Assembly (NCBI GenBank): GCA_017617525.1
Contig: JAFZWA010000003.1
Span: 36,211 to 100,210, forward strand
Direction: 5' to 3'
DNA length: 64,000 nt
From: Clostridiales bacterium
GTDB lineage: Bacteria; Bacillota; Clostridia; Saccharofermentanales; Saccharofermentanaceae
The notes under the pieces are model-generated. The model made no database searches and was not told the DNA's origin. It saw only the letters and a program-made list of their open reading frames with translations. The number at the start of each line of letters is the position of its first letter. Position 1 is the stretch's first letter. The position numbers and the translations under genes are program-made. This document shows positions 16,890-24,374 of the stretch, piece by piece.

Positions 16890-16939
16890 CGGCACTTCCC
16901 GGTCGGAGAGCTTTCCGAGAAAGCCTAAGTGAGAAAGAC

Positions 16940-16971
16940 AGGCGGTTTTCTAAACGAAAACCGCCTTTTTA
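16940..16971 (+). terminator. Rho-independent terminator after the lipoprotein pair
   Basis: AGGCGGTTTTC (16940-16950) pairs perfectly with GAAAACCGCCT (16956-16966), followed by Ts. Confidence 0.93.
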
Positions 16972-17098
16972 TTTGCAAGTACTTTTTTTCGGTTCTTTCA
17001 TGTGAGAAAATGAGCCACAGTCAGAATTGCTAATGTGGTTAGGTATGTTCAGAGGCAGGACTGACGTGCAGACAGCAAGAAGAAGGAGCCGTACAAAG

Positions 17099-17956
17099 AT
17101 GTCGGAGCAGAAGTTGAAGATCGCATATAGTGGAATTGAAGGTTCTTTTGCCGCGATGGCGGTAGGAGGGATCTTTCCGGAGGCGGAGAAGATCTCCTGC
17201 AGGACGTTCCGCGAAGCTTACGATGCTGTCGGAAACGGTCTTGCCGAGGCGGCTGTTCTTCCGATCGAAAACAGCTATGCCGGAGAAGTCGGACAGGTCA
17301 GCGACCTGATGTTCAGCGGCAGCCTTCAGGTAATCGGCGTTTATGAGCTGTCGATCTCCCAGTGCCTTCTCGGTGTCGAAGGAAGCTCGGTCGAGTCCAT
17401 TAAGACCGTCATTTCCCATCCGCAGGCACTAGAACAGTGCGGCGAATATATCGCTCACCATGGTTTTGAAAGCATCCCGTACGAGAATACGGCAAGAGCC
17501 GCAAAGGAAGTATCCGATCGAAAAGATGTTGCTGTCGGAGCGATCGCAAGTTCCGAGACGGCGAAGCTTTACGGCCTTTCGATCCTTCAGTACGACATCA
17601 ACGAAAGCTCGCAGAACGTGACGAGATTTGCCGTCTTTACCAGACGCGACAGCTCAAATGAGGCTACGGAGAAAGCCAAGCAGACTCCGAAGAATACCAT
17701 TATGATCTTTACGATCCGAGACTTTGCAGGCGCTCTTGCCCGCGCGATCTCGATCATCGGAAAACATAACTACAACATGCGTGTCATCCGAAGCCGTCCG
17801 GTTAAGGAGTTTAACTGGCAGTACTACTTCTATACGGAGATCGAGGGAGTCCTTGATTCCGAAGAAGGCTGGAGAATGCTCGAGCAGCTTAAGACCGCAT
17901 GCGAGAAGATCAAAGTCATCGGTACATATACGCCGGATGAAAGAATCGGCAAGTGA
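17099..17956 (+). CDS. pheA: Prephenate dehydratase
   Basis: A monofunctional prephenate dehydratase of 285 aa that makes phenylpyruvate for phenylalanine synthesis. The N-terminal catalytic part (about 5-180) has LPIENSYAGEV and QNVTRFAVF, which holds the catalytic Thr-Arg-Phe motif. The C-terminal ACT domain (about 198-280) has NYNMRVIRSRPV, the usual phenylalanine-sensing region, with IRSRP where ESRP is common. ATG 17099 is chosen because AAGGAG lies 10 bases upstream; the frame is open to 17027. There is no chorismate mutase domain fused. The DAHP synthase gene follows after 19 bases, so entry and branch steps of the aromatic pathway are co-expressed. Confidence 0.93.
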   Translation: MSEQKLKIAYSGIEGSFAAMAVGGIFPEAEKISCRTFREAYDAVGNGLAEAAVLPIENSYAGEVGQVSDLMFSGSLQVIGVYELSISQCLLGVEGSSVESIKTVISHPQALEQCGEYIAHHGFESIPYENTARAAKEVSDRKDVAVGAIASSETAKLYGLSILQYDINESSQNVTRFAVFTRRDSSNEATEKAKQTPKNTIMIFTIRDFAGALARAISIIGKHNYNMRVIRSRPVKEFNWQYYFYTEIEGVLDSEEGWRMLEQLKTACEKIKVIGTYTPDERIGK

Positions 17957-17975
17957 CAGAAGAAGGAGAAACTGA

Positions 17976-19007
17976 ATGAACGCGGAATATGTGAAAAAAC
18001 TGGCGCTTCCGGAGGAGGTCAAGGAGATCTATCCCGTTACGGCCGAGATGGAACAGGCAGTCATCAATACAAAGAGAGAAGTAGAGAGAGTCATCGAAGG
18101 CTTTTCCGATAAGCTCGTGCTCATCATCGGACCATGTTCCGCGGATAACGAAGATTCTGTTGTTGACTATATTTCACGCCTTCGTCCTTTGCAGGAAAAG
18201 GTGCAGGACAAGATCATCATCGTGCCGCGTATCTACACAAATAAGCCGAGAACAACGGGTGAAGGATATAAGGGCATGCTCCATCAGCCGAATCCGAATG
18301 AGAGATCGGACCTTTTCAAGGGGATCCTGGCGACTCGCCACCTTCACATGAGAGCGATCGCCGAGACAGGTTTTGCCTGCGCCGACGAGATGCTCTATCC
18401 GGAAAACTACGCGTATCTTGATGACCTTCTGGCCTATGTTGCCGTAGGCGCGAGATCCGTAGAAGATCAGCAGCACAGACTGACGGCCAGCGCGATCGCG
18501 TCCCCGGTCGGTATGAAGAACCCGACATCCGGCGACTACGCCGTAATGCTCAACGCGATCCTCGCGGCATCTCACCCGCATACCTTTATCTATCGAGGAT
18601 GGGAGATCGAATCAAAGGGTAATCCGCACGCGCACGCGATCCTTCGCGGCTACACGAATAAGCATGGTGAGGCACAGCCGAACTACCACTTCGAGGATCT
18701 GATCCGCTTGAGTGAGCAGTACGAGGAAAGAAATCTCCCGAATCCGGCGGTCATCATCGACACGAACCACGCAAACTCCGGTAAGAATCCGTTCGCGCAG
18801 CCGCGTATCATCAAGGAAGTCTTAAACTCCATGAAGCTTTCCCCGGAGGTAAGAAACCTCGTGAAGGGATTTATGGTCGAGAGCTATATCGAGGACGGCT
18901 GCCAGAAAGTCGGCGGCGGTGTATACGGTAAGTCCATCACCGATCCGTGCCTGGGCTGGGAAAAGACCGAAAAGCTCGTATACGATATCGCGGAGATCAT
19001 GAACTGA
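17976..19007 (+). CDS. aroF: 3-deoxy-7-phosphoheptulonate (DAHP) synthase, class I
   Basis: The first enzyme of the shikimate pathway, joining phosphoenolpyruvate and erythrose 4-phosphate. The product is 343 aa, of the AroF/AroG/AroH type I alpha group, as shown by LVLIIGPCSADNED, RIYTNKPRTTGEGYKGML, GARSVEDQQHR, SPVGMKNPTSGD and IDTNHANSGKNP. The metal-binding cysteine (GPCS) and histidine (in DTNHANS) are present. The start follows AAGGAG. It is the second gene after pheA and is followed by a hairpin terminator. Which aromatic amino acid feeds back on it cannot be told from sequence by eye. Confidence 0.95.
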   Translation: MNAEYVKKLALPEEVKEIYPVTAEMEQAVINTKREVERVIEGFSDKLVLIIGPCSADNEDSVVDYISRLRPLQEKVQDKIIIVPRIYTNKPRTTGEGYKGMLHQPNPNERSDLFKGILATRHLHMRAIAETGFACADEMLYPENYAYLDDLLAYVAVGARSVEDQQHRLTASAIASPVGMKNPTSGDYAVMLNAILAASHPHTFIYRGWEIESKGNPHAHAILRGYTNKHGEAQPNYHFEDLIRLSEQYEERNLPNPAVIIDTNHANSGKNPFAQPRIIKEVLNSMKLSPEVRNLVKGFMVESYIEDGCQKVGGGVYGKSITDPCLGWEKTEKLVYDIAEIMN

Positions 19008-19016
19008 AAAAATCAG

Positions 19017-19060
19017 CACTCTGAATAGAAACATTGTTTCTGCCAGAGTGTTTTCTTTTG
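19017..19060 (+). terminator. Terminator after aroF
   Basis: CACTCTG (19017-19023) pairs with CAGAGTG (19044-19050), with an inner AGAAAC/GTTTCT helix, followed by TTTTCTTTT. Confidence 0.85.
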
Positions 19061-19076
19061 AGATGAATATACCCGA

Positions 19077-19105
19077 TTGACATATACACGCAACGCGTGT
19101 ATAAT
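19077..19105 (+). promoter_or_regulatory. Promoter and palindromic operator of a higBA-type locus
   Basis: Perfect consensus TTGACA (19077-19082), 17-base spacer, TATAAT (19100-19105). Filling the spacer is an inverted repeat, ATACACG-N5-CGTGTAT (19084-19102). This is the expected arrangement for autorepression by a HigA antitoxin. Confidence 0.85.
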
Positions 19106-19110
19106 TCAAA

Positions 19111-19214
19111 CATGATAAGGACAATACAGTATCCGAATAAACCAGCAATATCGGATCTGTTTTGTGGTCAAAGATAACAACTATTACGATGTTGAAATTG
19201 TTGATTATCATTAA
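19111..19214 (+). pseudogene. higB: HigB toxin gene remnant with internal deletion
   Basis: Codons 19119-19211 encode 31 residues that match the C-terminus of HigB/RelE-family toxins (QYSIRIN, YRICFVVKD, DVEIVDYH) and end in TAA at 19212-19214, just before higA. Immediately upstream in that frame are TGA and TAA. An ATGATA at 19111 resembles a HigB start but is out of frame with the tail. The simplest reading is a deletion that removed most of the toxin (about 60 residues) and left the promoter, the start and the tail. Confidence 0.8.
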
Positions 19215-19242
19215 TTGAGTTAATTGAAAAGGAGAATTGAAG

Positions 19243-19545
19243 ATGGACAAATATATATCGACACCACAAATAGGGAAGATCTTATTTGAAGAGTTCATGA
19301 AACCTATGGATATCTCTGCATATAAACTTGCTAAAGATATTCATGTTCCTGTATCGCGCGTTCAGGATATTCTTCACGGAAGAAGGAAAATAACTGCAGA
19401 TACATCTCTTCGCCTGGCTAAGTACTTTGGTGTGTCAGATTGCTATTTTCTGTCGATGCAGAATGATATTGATGTCAGAGAGATGAAGATCGCACTCAAA
19501 GAAGAAATCGAGGCAATTCAGCCATATCAGAGCATTGCCATGTGA
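19243..19545 (+). CDS. higA: HigA-family antitoxin (XRE DNA-binding), orphan
   Basis: A 100-aa HTH protein of the HigA/VapA-type antidote family. The helix-turn-helix covers about residues 18-70 (ISAYKLAKDIHVPVSRVQDILHGRRKITADTSLRLAKYFG), with the DNA-recognition helix around VSRVQDIL. The start is ATG 19243 behind AAAAGGAG; a TTG 6 bases earlier is less likely. In intact loci HigA neutralises the mRNA-cleaving HigB toxin and represses the operon by binding the promoter palindrome. Here only the last 31 residues of the toxin remain, while promoter, operator and antitoxin are intact. It may protect against related toxins or simply act as a regulator. Confidence 0.88.
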   Translation: MDKYISTPQIGKILFEEFMKPMDISAYKLAKDIHVPVSRVQDILHGRRKITADTSLRLAKYFGVSDCYFLSMQNDIDVREMKIALKEEIEAIQPYQSIAM

Positions 19546-19553
19546 TTTTCCTC

Positions 19554-19583
19554 TTGACTTGCCGTTATTTCAAGTGGTATCAT
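19554..19583 (+). promoter_or_regulatory. Promoter of the trpB2 T-box transcript
   Basis: TTGACT (19554-19559), an 18-base spacer and TATCAT (19578-19583). It starts the T-box leader. Confidence 0.6.
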
Positions 19584-19589
19584 GCAGAA

Positions 19590-19890
19590 AAACCGTAGAG
19601 GAAGAGTGAGTAAGCTCTGATTCCTTCCCATCCAGAGAGTTGCCGATGGTGAGAGTGCAGCAGGAGAGGGCAGAGACGAATGGACTTCCGAGGGCAAGGG
19701 GAAAGCTCGAAAGGGCAAGTATCTGCGCCGGGGAAAGGAGCCCCGTCAACAAAATCCAGCATATGTCGGTATGCGTGAGAGGATCTCGCGAAACGCAAGT
19801 GTAGTGGGATCAAGCCGGGTGGCACCGCAGGAAAGAATAGTGTTCCTGTCCCAGCAGAAATTAAGAAGCTGGGGCGGGATTTTTGTTTTT
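19590..19890 (+). ncRNA. T-box leader, tryptophan specific
   Basis: A T-box riboswitch that reads uncharged tRNA-Trp. The T-box core GGGTGGCACC is at 19817-19826. A likely specifier codon TGG (Trp) lies at 19681-19683 in the sequence GAATGGAC. The bulge TGGC pairs with an acceptor end GCCA, that is discriminator base G, which is what bacterial tRNA-Trp carries. A terminator follows: CCTGTCCCAGC (19845-19855) with GCTGGGGCGGG (19868-19878) and a T-rich tail. Together with its promoter this fills the gap of nearly 400 bases between higA and trpB; I see no other gene there. Confidence 0.95.
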
Positions 19891-19938
19891 CCGGCAGAAA
19901 AGAAGGATCTGCCCCAATAAAACGAAAGGAGACATATT

Positions 19939-21309
19939 ATGTCTGAGAAAATTCCTTACAAAACATACCTTGACGAGAAGGAGATCCCAACCGCATGGTA
20001 TAACGTCCGCGCGGACATGAAAAACAAGCCGGCTCCGCTTCTGAATCCGGGCACACATCAGCCGATGAAGGCAGAAGAACTGGCTCCGGTATTCTGCGAA
20101 GAACTCATCAAGCAGGAACTCGACAACGATACCGCTTATTTCCCGATCCCGGAAGAGATCCTGAAGTTCTACAAGATGTATCGTCCGTCCCCGCTGGTAC
20201 GTGCTTACTTCCTCGAGAAGAAGCTCGGCACACCGGCTAAGATCTACTACAAGTTCGAAGGTAATAACACCAGCGGATCCCATAAGCTCAATTCCGCGAT
20301 CGCTCAGGCTTACTACGCTAAGAAGCAGGGCCTTAAGGGTGTAACCACAGAGACCGGCGCAGGTCAGTGGGGTACAGCTCTTTCCATGGCTTGCTCTTAC
20401 TTCGATCTCGACTGTAAGGTATTCATGGTTAAGGTTTCCTACGAGCAGAAGCCGTTCCGTCGTGAAGTTATGAGAACATACGGCGCTTCCGTTACACCTT
20501 CTCCGTCCACGACAACAAATATCGGTAAGGCAATTCTCGAAAAGCACCCGGGTACAACAGGTTCTCTCGGTTGCGCGATCTCTGAGGCTGTTGAAGTTGC
20601 AGTAGGTACAGAGGGTTACCGTTACGTTCTCGGTTCCGTTCTGAACCAGGTTCTCCTGCATCAGTCTGTTATCGGTCTGGAGACAAAGGCTGCTCTCGAT
20701 AAACTCGGCGAAAAGGCTGACATCATCATCGGCTGCGCAGGCGGCGGATCTAACCTCGGTGGTCTCATTTCTCCGTTTATGGGCGAAAAGCTCAGAGGCG
20801 AAGCTGATTACAGAATCATCGCTGTTGAGCCGGCATCCTGCCCGAGCTTCACACGTGGTGTATATGCTTACGACTTCTGCGATACAGGTATGGTTTGCCC
20901 GCTCGCAAAGATGTACACACTCGGTTCCGACTTTATCCCGGCTCCGAACCACGCCGGTGGTCTCCGTTATCACGGCATGAGCTCCATCCTGTCCCAGCTC
21001 TACGATGATGGTCTCATGGAGGCTCGCAGCGTGAAGCAGACAGAAGTATTCGAAGCAGCTGAGATGTTCGCTCGTGTTGAGGGTATCCTCCCGGCACCGG
21101 AAAGCTCTCACGCGATCCGCGCCGCAATCGACGAGGCTCTCAAGTGCAAAGAGACAGGCGAAGAGAAGACCATCGTCTTCGGCCTCACAGGCACAGGTTA
21201 CTTCGACCTCGTTGCTTACGAGAAGTTCCACAACGGTGAGATGGATGACTACATCCCGACTGATGAGGAACTTGCTAAGTACAGAGCTACACTTCCGAAG
21301 ATCGACTAA
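19939..21309 (+). CDS. trpB: Tryptophan synthase beta chain, TrpB2 type
   Basis: A PLP enzyme of 456 aa that makes tryptophan from indole and serine. The length and the N-terminal extension (LDEKEIPTAWYNVRADM) place it in the TrpB2 group rather than the roughly 400-aa TrpB1. The PLP lysine is in GSHKLNSA near 115, followed by TETGAGQWGTALS, the phosphate loop GCAGGGSNLGG near 262 and GLRYHGMS. No trpA lies next to it, which is common for TrpB2; it may use free indole. The gene follows AAAGGAG and is controlled by the Trp T-box. A long open frame on the opposite strand is only a mirror of this gene. Confidence 0.95.
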   Translation: MSEKIPYKTYLDEKEIPTAWYNVRADMKNKPAPLLNPGTHQPMKAEELAPVFCEELIKQELDNDTAYFPIPEEILKFYKMYRPSPLVRAYFLEKKLGTPAKIYYKFEGNNTSGSHKLNSAIAQAYYAKKQGLKGVTTETGAGQWGTALSMACSYFDLDCKVFMVKVSYEQKPFRREVMRTYGASVTPSPSTTTNIGKAILEKHPGTTGSLGCAISEAVEVAVGTEGYRYVLGSVLNQVLLHQSVIGLETKAALDKLGEKADIIIGCAGGGSNLGGLISPFMGEKLRGEADYRIIAVEPASCPSFTRGVYAYDFCDTGMVCPLAKMYTLGSDFIPAPNHAGGLRYHGMSSILSQLYDDGLMEARSVKQTEVFEAAEMFARVEGILPAPESSHAIRAAIDEALKCKETGEEKTIVFGLTGTGYFDLVAYEKFHNGEMDDYIPTDEELAKYRATLPKID

Positions 21310-21343
21310 TACACCGCTTTAGATTAATACGCTTAAAAACAGA

Positions 21344-21424
21344 AGACAGATCCAAATCGTGAGGAGCGATTCCGCAGGGCTAAACCCGAGGACTGGCGAC
21401 GATGATTATGGATCTGTCTTTTTG
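21344..21424 (+). terminator. Structured terminator-like element after trpB
   Basis: AGACAGATCC (21344-21353) pairs perfectly with GGATCTGTCT (21410-21419), followed by a T run. The 56 bases between are not a simple loop: ATCGT (21356-21360) pairs with ACGAT (21399-21403), and there are small hairpins GGA/TCC and GGG/CCC. It contains GAGGACTG (21388-21395) and ACGATG (21399-21404), which recur in the element at 58055-58140. It probably ends the trpB transcript but may be a regulatory or small RNA. Confidence 0.65.
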
Positions 21425-21550
21425 TTCGTAAAAAGAGTGTAAACCTTAAATGCATTTGTGGATTTCTTCTTTCAGTTTCATATAATGGATACATAAGTGC
21501 TTTTCACGAAGAATGATCACCCGATGACGGGAAAGAGTTCGGAGGACGAT

Positions 21551-22942
21551 ATGGTGTCTTTTGATGATATGCTGAAGCAGTATAAGACGAAAACGTGCAT
21601 TCTCTCGATCGATATGATCGATGAGACGAGATATGGCAATATCCGCGTGCTCGCGGGAAACGAACCGCACTGCGAGGATATCCTTCATATCACGGGTCAT
21701 CCGTTTGTTCCGGGATGTCCGTATGAGATGTGCTTTCCGAAAGATATGAATTTCGAAGACTTTGTTTACCGTTGCGCGATCGGCGGTGAACCGATGCACA
21801 CTTACGTAAACCTTTACCAGATGGGTCTTTGGCTCAATATGTTCATGATCCCTCTGCACTGTGACGAAGAGAATAAGGGCTACTGCATCTATTCGTACGA
21901 AGTCACCCCGCAGGCCAATACTGAGAAGATGTCGGATCTTTCGGCGGATGCTTCGGCGCGAGTTCTCGAGACATGCATCAAGTTCCGCGGTACCACGAAT
22001 TTTGAGGCGACCGTTCAGGAAGTCATCGGTGATATCCGTGAGATCTGCGACTCGGATGAGTGCTGTCTGCTGCTTCTGGATACGGACGCGAAGGAATGCC
22101 GCGCTTTAGGTGAAGCAAGACGAAGTGAGTCCTTGCCGTCGATCACTGAGTTTATGAACGAAGGCTTCTACGATATGGTGAAAAACTGGGAGAACACACT
22201 TCAGGGAAGTACCTGCATCATTATCAACGAAGAGCAGGATATGGACGAGATCCGAAGAAGAGACCCGGTATGGTATGAGTCCCTTACGGAAGCCAATATC
22301 CGAAGCCTGGTGCTTTTCCCGCTGAAAAGAGGAGAAGATATCCTGGGTTATATCTGGGCTTCGAACTTTAATACCGAGAATGCCGTTAAGATCAAGGAGA
22401 CGCTCGAGCTGACGACCTTCTTCGTAGCGTCCGAGATCGCGAACCATCTCCTTGTCGAAAGACTTCGTATCTTAAGTTCGATCGATATGCTTACCGGTAT
22501 CAAGAACAGAAATATCATGAACAACCGTATCGACCGCGTTATTGCCGGAAAGGATTCCCTGAAGGAACCTTTCGCGATCATCTTTGCCGACTTAAACGGC
22601 CTCAAGCAGCTCAACGATACGCAGGGCCATCACATGGGCGACGAGATGATCAAGGAAGCGGCAGATATCCTGTCGGACGTTTTCTCGGACGCGGAAGTGT
22701 ACCGTGCCGGCGGCGACGAATTCATGGTCATTGCCTGCGATATGGAAGCGGATACGGTCGAAACTCGCGTGAAAGAGCTTCTTGAAAAAGCAAATGCCAC
22801 AGAAACGGTCAGATTTGCCGTTGGTGTGGCGTTAAGTAAAGATGAGCCGGATATCCTCAAGGCCATGCGAGCGGCCGACCAGAGAATGTACGCGGATAAG
22901 AACGCGTTCTATGACGCGCATCCGGAGCTGAAATATCACTGA
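21551..22942 (+). CDS. GAF-GGDEF protein, predicted diguanylate cyclase
   Basis: A cytoplasmic protein of 463 aa without membrane segments. The first 120 residues are not recognised, residues about 130-300 resemble a GAF sensor, and residues about 305-460 are a GGDEF domain (MLTGIKNRNIMNNR, FADLNGLKQLNDTQGH, VYRAGGDEFMVI). The active-site GGDEF is intact, so c-di-GMP synthesis is likely. I do not see an RxxD inhibitory site in the usual place. ATG 21551 is chosen because GGAGG lies 5 bases upstream; the frame is open to 21497. A TATAAT (21481-21486) and a copy of AGTGCTTTTC (21496) lie upstream. It stands alone between trpB and the convergent Rrf2 gene. Confidence 0.88.
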   Translation: MVSFDDMLKQYKTKTCILSIDMIDETRYGNIRVLAGNEPHCEDILHITGHPFVPGCPYEMCFPKDMNFEDFVYRCAIGGEPMHTYVNLYQMGLWLNMFMIPLHCDEENKGYCIYSYEVTPQANTEKMSDLSADASARVLETCIKFRGTTNFEATVQEVIGDIREICDSDECCLLLLDTDAKECRALGEARRSESLPSITEFMNEGFYDMVKNWENTLQGSTCIIINEEQDMDEIRRRDPVWYESLTEANIRSLVLFPLKRGEDILGYIWASNFNTENAVKIKETLELTTFFVASEIANHLLVERLRILSSIDMLTGIKNRNIMNNRIDRVIAGKDSLKEPFAIIFADLNGLKQLNDTQGHHMGDEMIKEAADILSDVFSDAEVYRAGGDEFMVIACDMEADTVETRVKELLEKANATETVRFAVGVALSKDEPDILKAMRAADQRMYADKNAFYDAHPELKYH

Positions 22943-22956
22943 TCGTGATAAGAACA

Positions 22957-22974
22957 GTGCTTTTCGAAAAGCAC
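22957..22974. repeat. Perfect 18-base palindrome GTGCTTTTCGAAAAGCAC
   Basis: Two copies of the abundant word GTGCTTTTC meet head to head between two convergent genes. There is no T run, so it is not a standard terminator. It is the only perfect doublet I found. Confidence 0.85.
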
Positions 22975-22979
22975 CTGTC

Positions 22980-23375
22980 TCAGATCAGATCGCTCAGTTT
23001 CTTACTGTAGAAAAAGTCGTGAACCATCTTGTCATATTCTTCCCACATGGGCAGAGTCTGGCAAGATGCTTTTCTCGGGCAGGTATTTGTCTTGTCGGAA
23101 AGGCAGGCAACGGGCGCGAGTTTTCCTTCCATGAGTTCTAAGATCTCGCCGATCTTATAATCCTTCGGTTTTCTGGTGAGCTTGTATCCGCCGCCTTTTC
23201 CGCTGGCGCCCGTAACGAGACCGCCCGCGACCATGTCCTTGACGATGATCTCCAGATACTTCTTGGAAATATCCTGTCTTTCGGCAATGTCTTTCAGCGG
23301 GACATAATTCCCGGTATCGTGCTCGGCCAGATCGATCATGACGCGGATCGCGTAACGTCCTTTTGTAGAAACCAT
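22980..23375 (-). CDS. Rrf2-family transcriptional regulator, IscR/CymR-like
   Basis: A 131-aa winged-helix regulator. The N-terminus MVSTKGRYAIRVMIDLA and the recognition region DISKKYLEIIVKDM followed by GKGGGYKL are typical of Rrf2 proteins. Three cysteines (ACLSDKTNTCPRKASC, spaced C-x7-C-x5-C) lie where IscR binds an iron-sulfur cluster; CymR-type cysteine regulators usually lack them. So it may sense Fe-S status or, through a partner, cysteine supply. Its own promoter carries CCTA-N9-AAGG, close to the two sites before metY-cysK, so autoregulation and control of sulfur genes are likely. ATG 23375 follows AAAGGAG. Confidence 0.92.
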   Translation of the reverse strand: MVSTKGRYAIRVMIDLAEHDTGNYVPLKDIAERQDISKKYLEIIVKDMVAGGLVTGASGKGGGYKLTRKPKDYKIGEILELMEGKLAPVACLSDKTNTCPRKASCQTLPMWEEYDKMVHDFFYSKKLSDLI

Positions 23376-23408
23376 AGGATTTCTCCTTTCCAGAACAGAT
23401 TGATATTA

Positions 23409-23441
23409 CCTATTATACCGCAAGGTGAATGGGTGAATCAA
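23409..23441 (-). promoter_or_regulatory. Promoter of the Rrf2 gene with overlapping operator
   Basis: On the minus strand TTGATT (23441-23436), an 18-base spacer and TATAAT (23417-23412). The site CCTA-N9-AAGG (23409-23425) covers the -10 box and matches the spacing of the metY operators (CCTA-N9-TAGG) with one base changed. Confidence 0.7.
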
Positions 23442-23486
23442 TAGTCCGGATCAGGAATAAAAGGCGATTCGTTTTCTGTTTTCGCA

Positions 23487-24374
23487 TCAAAGATCGAATA
23501 CGAAATACAGTTTATCTTCGGAGGCTTTTTTCTTCTCGATGATGTCGTTTCTCATGCTGACCAGATCGAAGTCGAGACCGAAGTAGAAGTCGTACGTGTC
23601 ACTTGTTTCGCTGTGGATCCAGTACTCACCGTCGCTCTGGATCTTGCCGTTCTTATTCATGAAGATGTCGCTGATGACGACGCAGTCGTAACCTTCCTTG
23701 GTCTGTCCGTCACCCGTTTCGAGAACGAGCTTATAGAAGAAGTACACGCCGTTACCACGATCTGTCGTGATCAGGTACTTTTCGAGAAGTTCCGGCTCCT
23801 GCTCCAGGCTCCAGATATTGAGTCCGTCGTCGGTCGCTTCGTAGATCGAGCCGGCATGATCTTCTTTTAAGTACTTCAGCGCCATCTTTTCCGCTTCTTT
23901 CATAAAAGCGTCATCGCTCAGAAGTTCCGTCTTCGTCAGACGATACGATTCCGGTTTGTTGCGCATCATCTCTTCGTAACGGGCGGCTTCCTGCTCTTTC
24001 TTCTTATCGTCGCTCTTTTTGACCAGGTAAATCATGCCCGCTACGATCGCTGCGAGAACGACGAGCATGATGACCATCCTGACAATGGTCTTCAGCATCG
24101 AGCGGAGATGACGGGCCTTTTTCAGTTTCTCTTCGTAGGCTTCCTTTTCGAGCTTCTGCGCTTCCAGTTCCTGGTAATGTTGCTGAAGGTTTACCTTCTT
24201 CTGATCGAGGGATCTTCGGATGTATTCTTCCGCGTTGGCGATCCTTTCGATTGCCTCGTTGTTGCTGTCTTTTTCGATCTCCGTGATCGAATTACAGTAT
24301 TCGCAGACGAGTTTTCCGTCGACGAGGTGAAGGGGAGCATTACAGTTTTTACAGTTCATTACGACCAGTTTCAT
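23487..24374 (-). CDS. Zinc-ribbon membrane protein, third of three paralogues
   Basis: A 295-aa protein of unknown function. An N-terminal zinc ribbon (C-x2-C near 8-11 and C-x2-C near 24-27) is followed by a charged, probably coiled-coil stretch (about 40-90), one membrane helix (about 97-118, TIVRMVIMLVVLAAIVAGMI) and a soluble C-terminal part of about 170 residues. With the ribbon cytoplasmic, the C-terminal part would face outside. Its ATG overlaps the stop of the upstream paralogue by 4 bases, so translation is coupled. The three proteins share layout but little sequence beyond the ribbon, suggesting subunits of one complex. Zinc binding is inferred from cysteine spacing. Confidence 0.75.
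   Translation of the reverse strand: MKLVVMNCKNCNAPLHLVDGKLVCEYCNSITEIEKDSNNEAIERIANAEEYIRRSLDQKKVNLQQHYQELEAQKLEKEAYEEKLKKARHLRSMLKTIVRMVIMLVVLAAIVAGMIYLVKKSDDKKKEQEAARYEEMMRNKPESYRLTKTELLSDDAFMKEAEKMALKYLKEDHAGSIYEATDDGLNIWSLEQEPELLEKYLITTDRGNGVYFFYKLVLETGDGQTKEGYDCVVISDIFMNKNGKIQSDGEYWIHSETSDTYDFYFGLDFDLVSMRNDIIEKKKASEDKLYFVFDL

Noticed and set aside
19861..21231. Open frame of 456 codons on the minus strand opposite trpB
   Set aside because: It mirrors a highly expressed gene, has cysteine- and arginine-rich nonsense composition, no ribosome binding site and no domain. The trpB reading is certain.
21344..21424. Resemblance of the element after trpB to a c-di-GMP-I riboswitch (GCAGGGCTAAACC near 21374)
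   Set aside because: The GGACGCAAAGCC block that must follow in that class is missing and the spacing is wrong, even though a GGDEF gene lies downstream.
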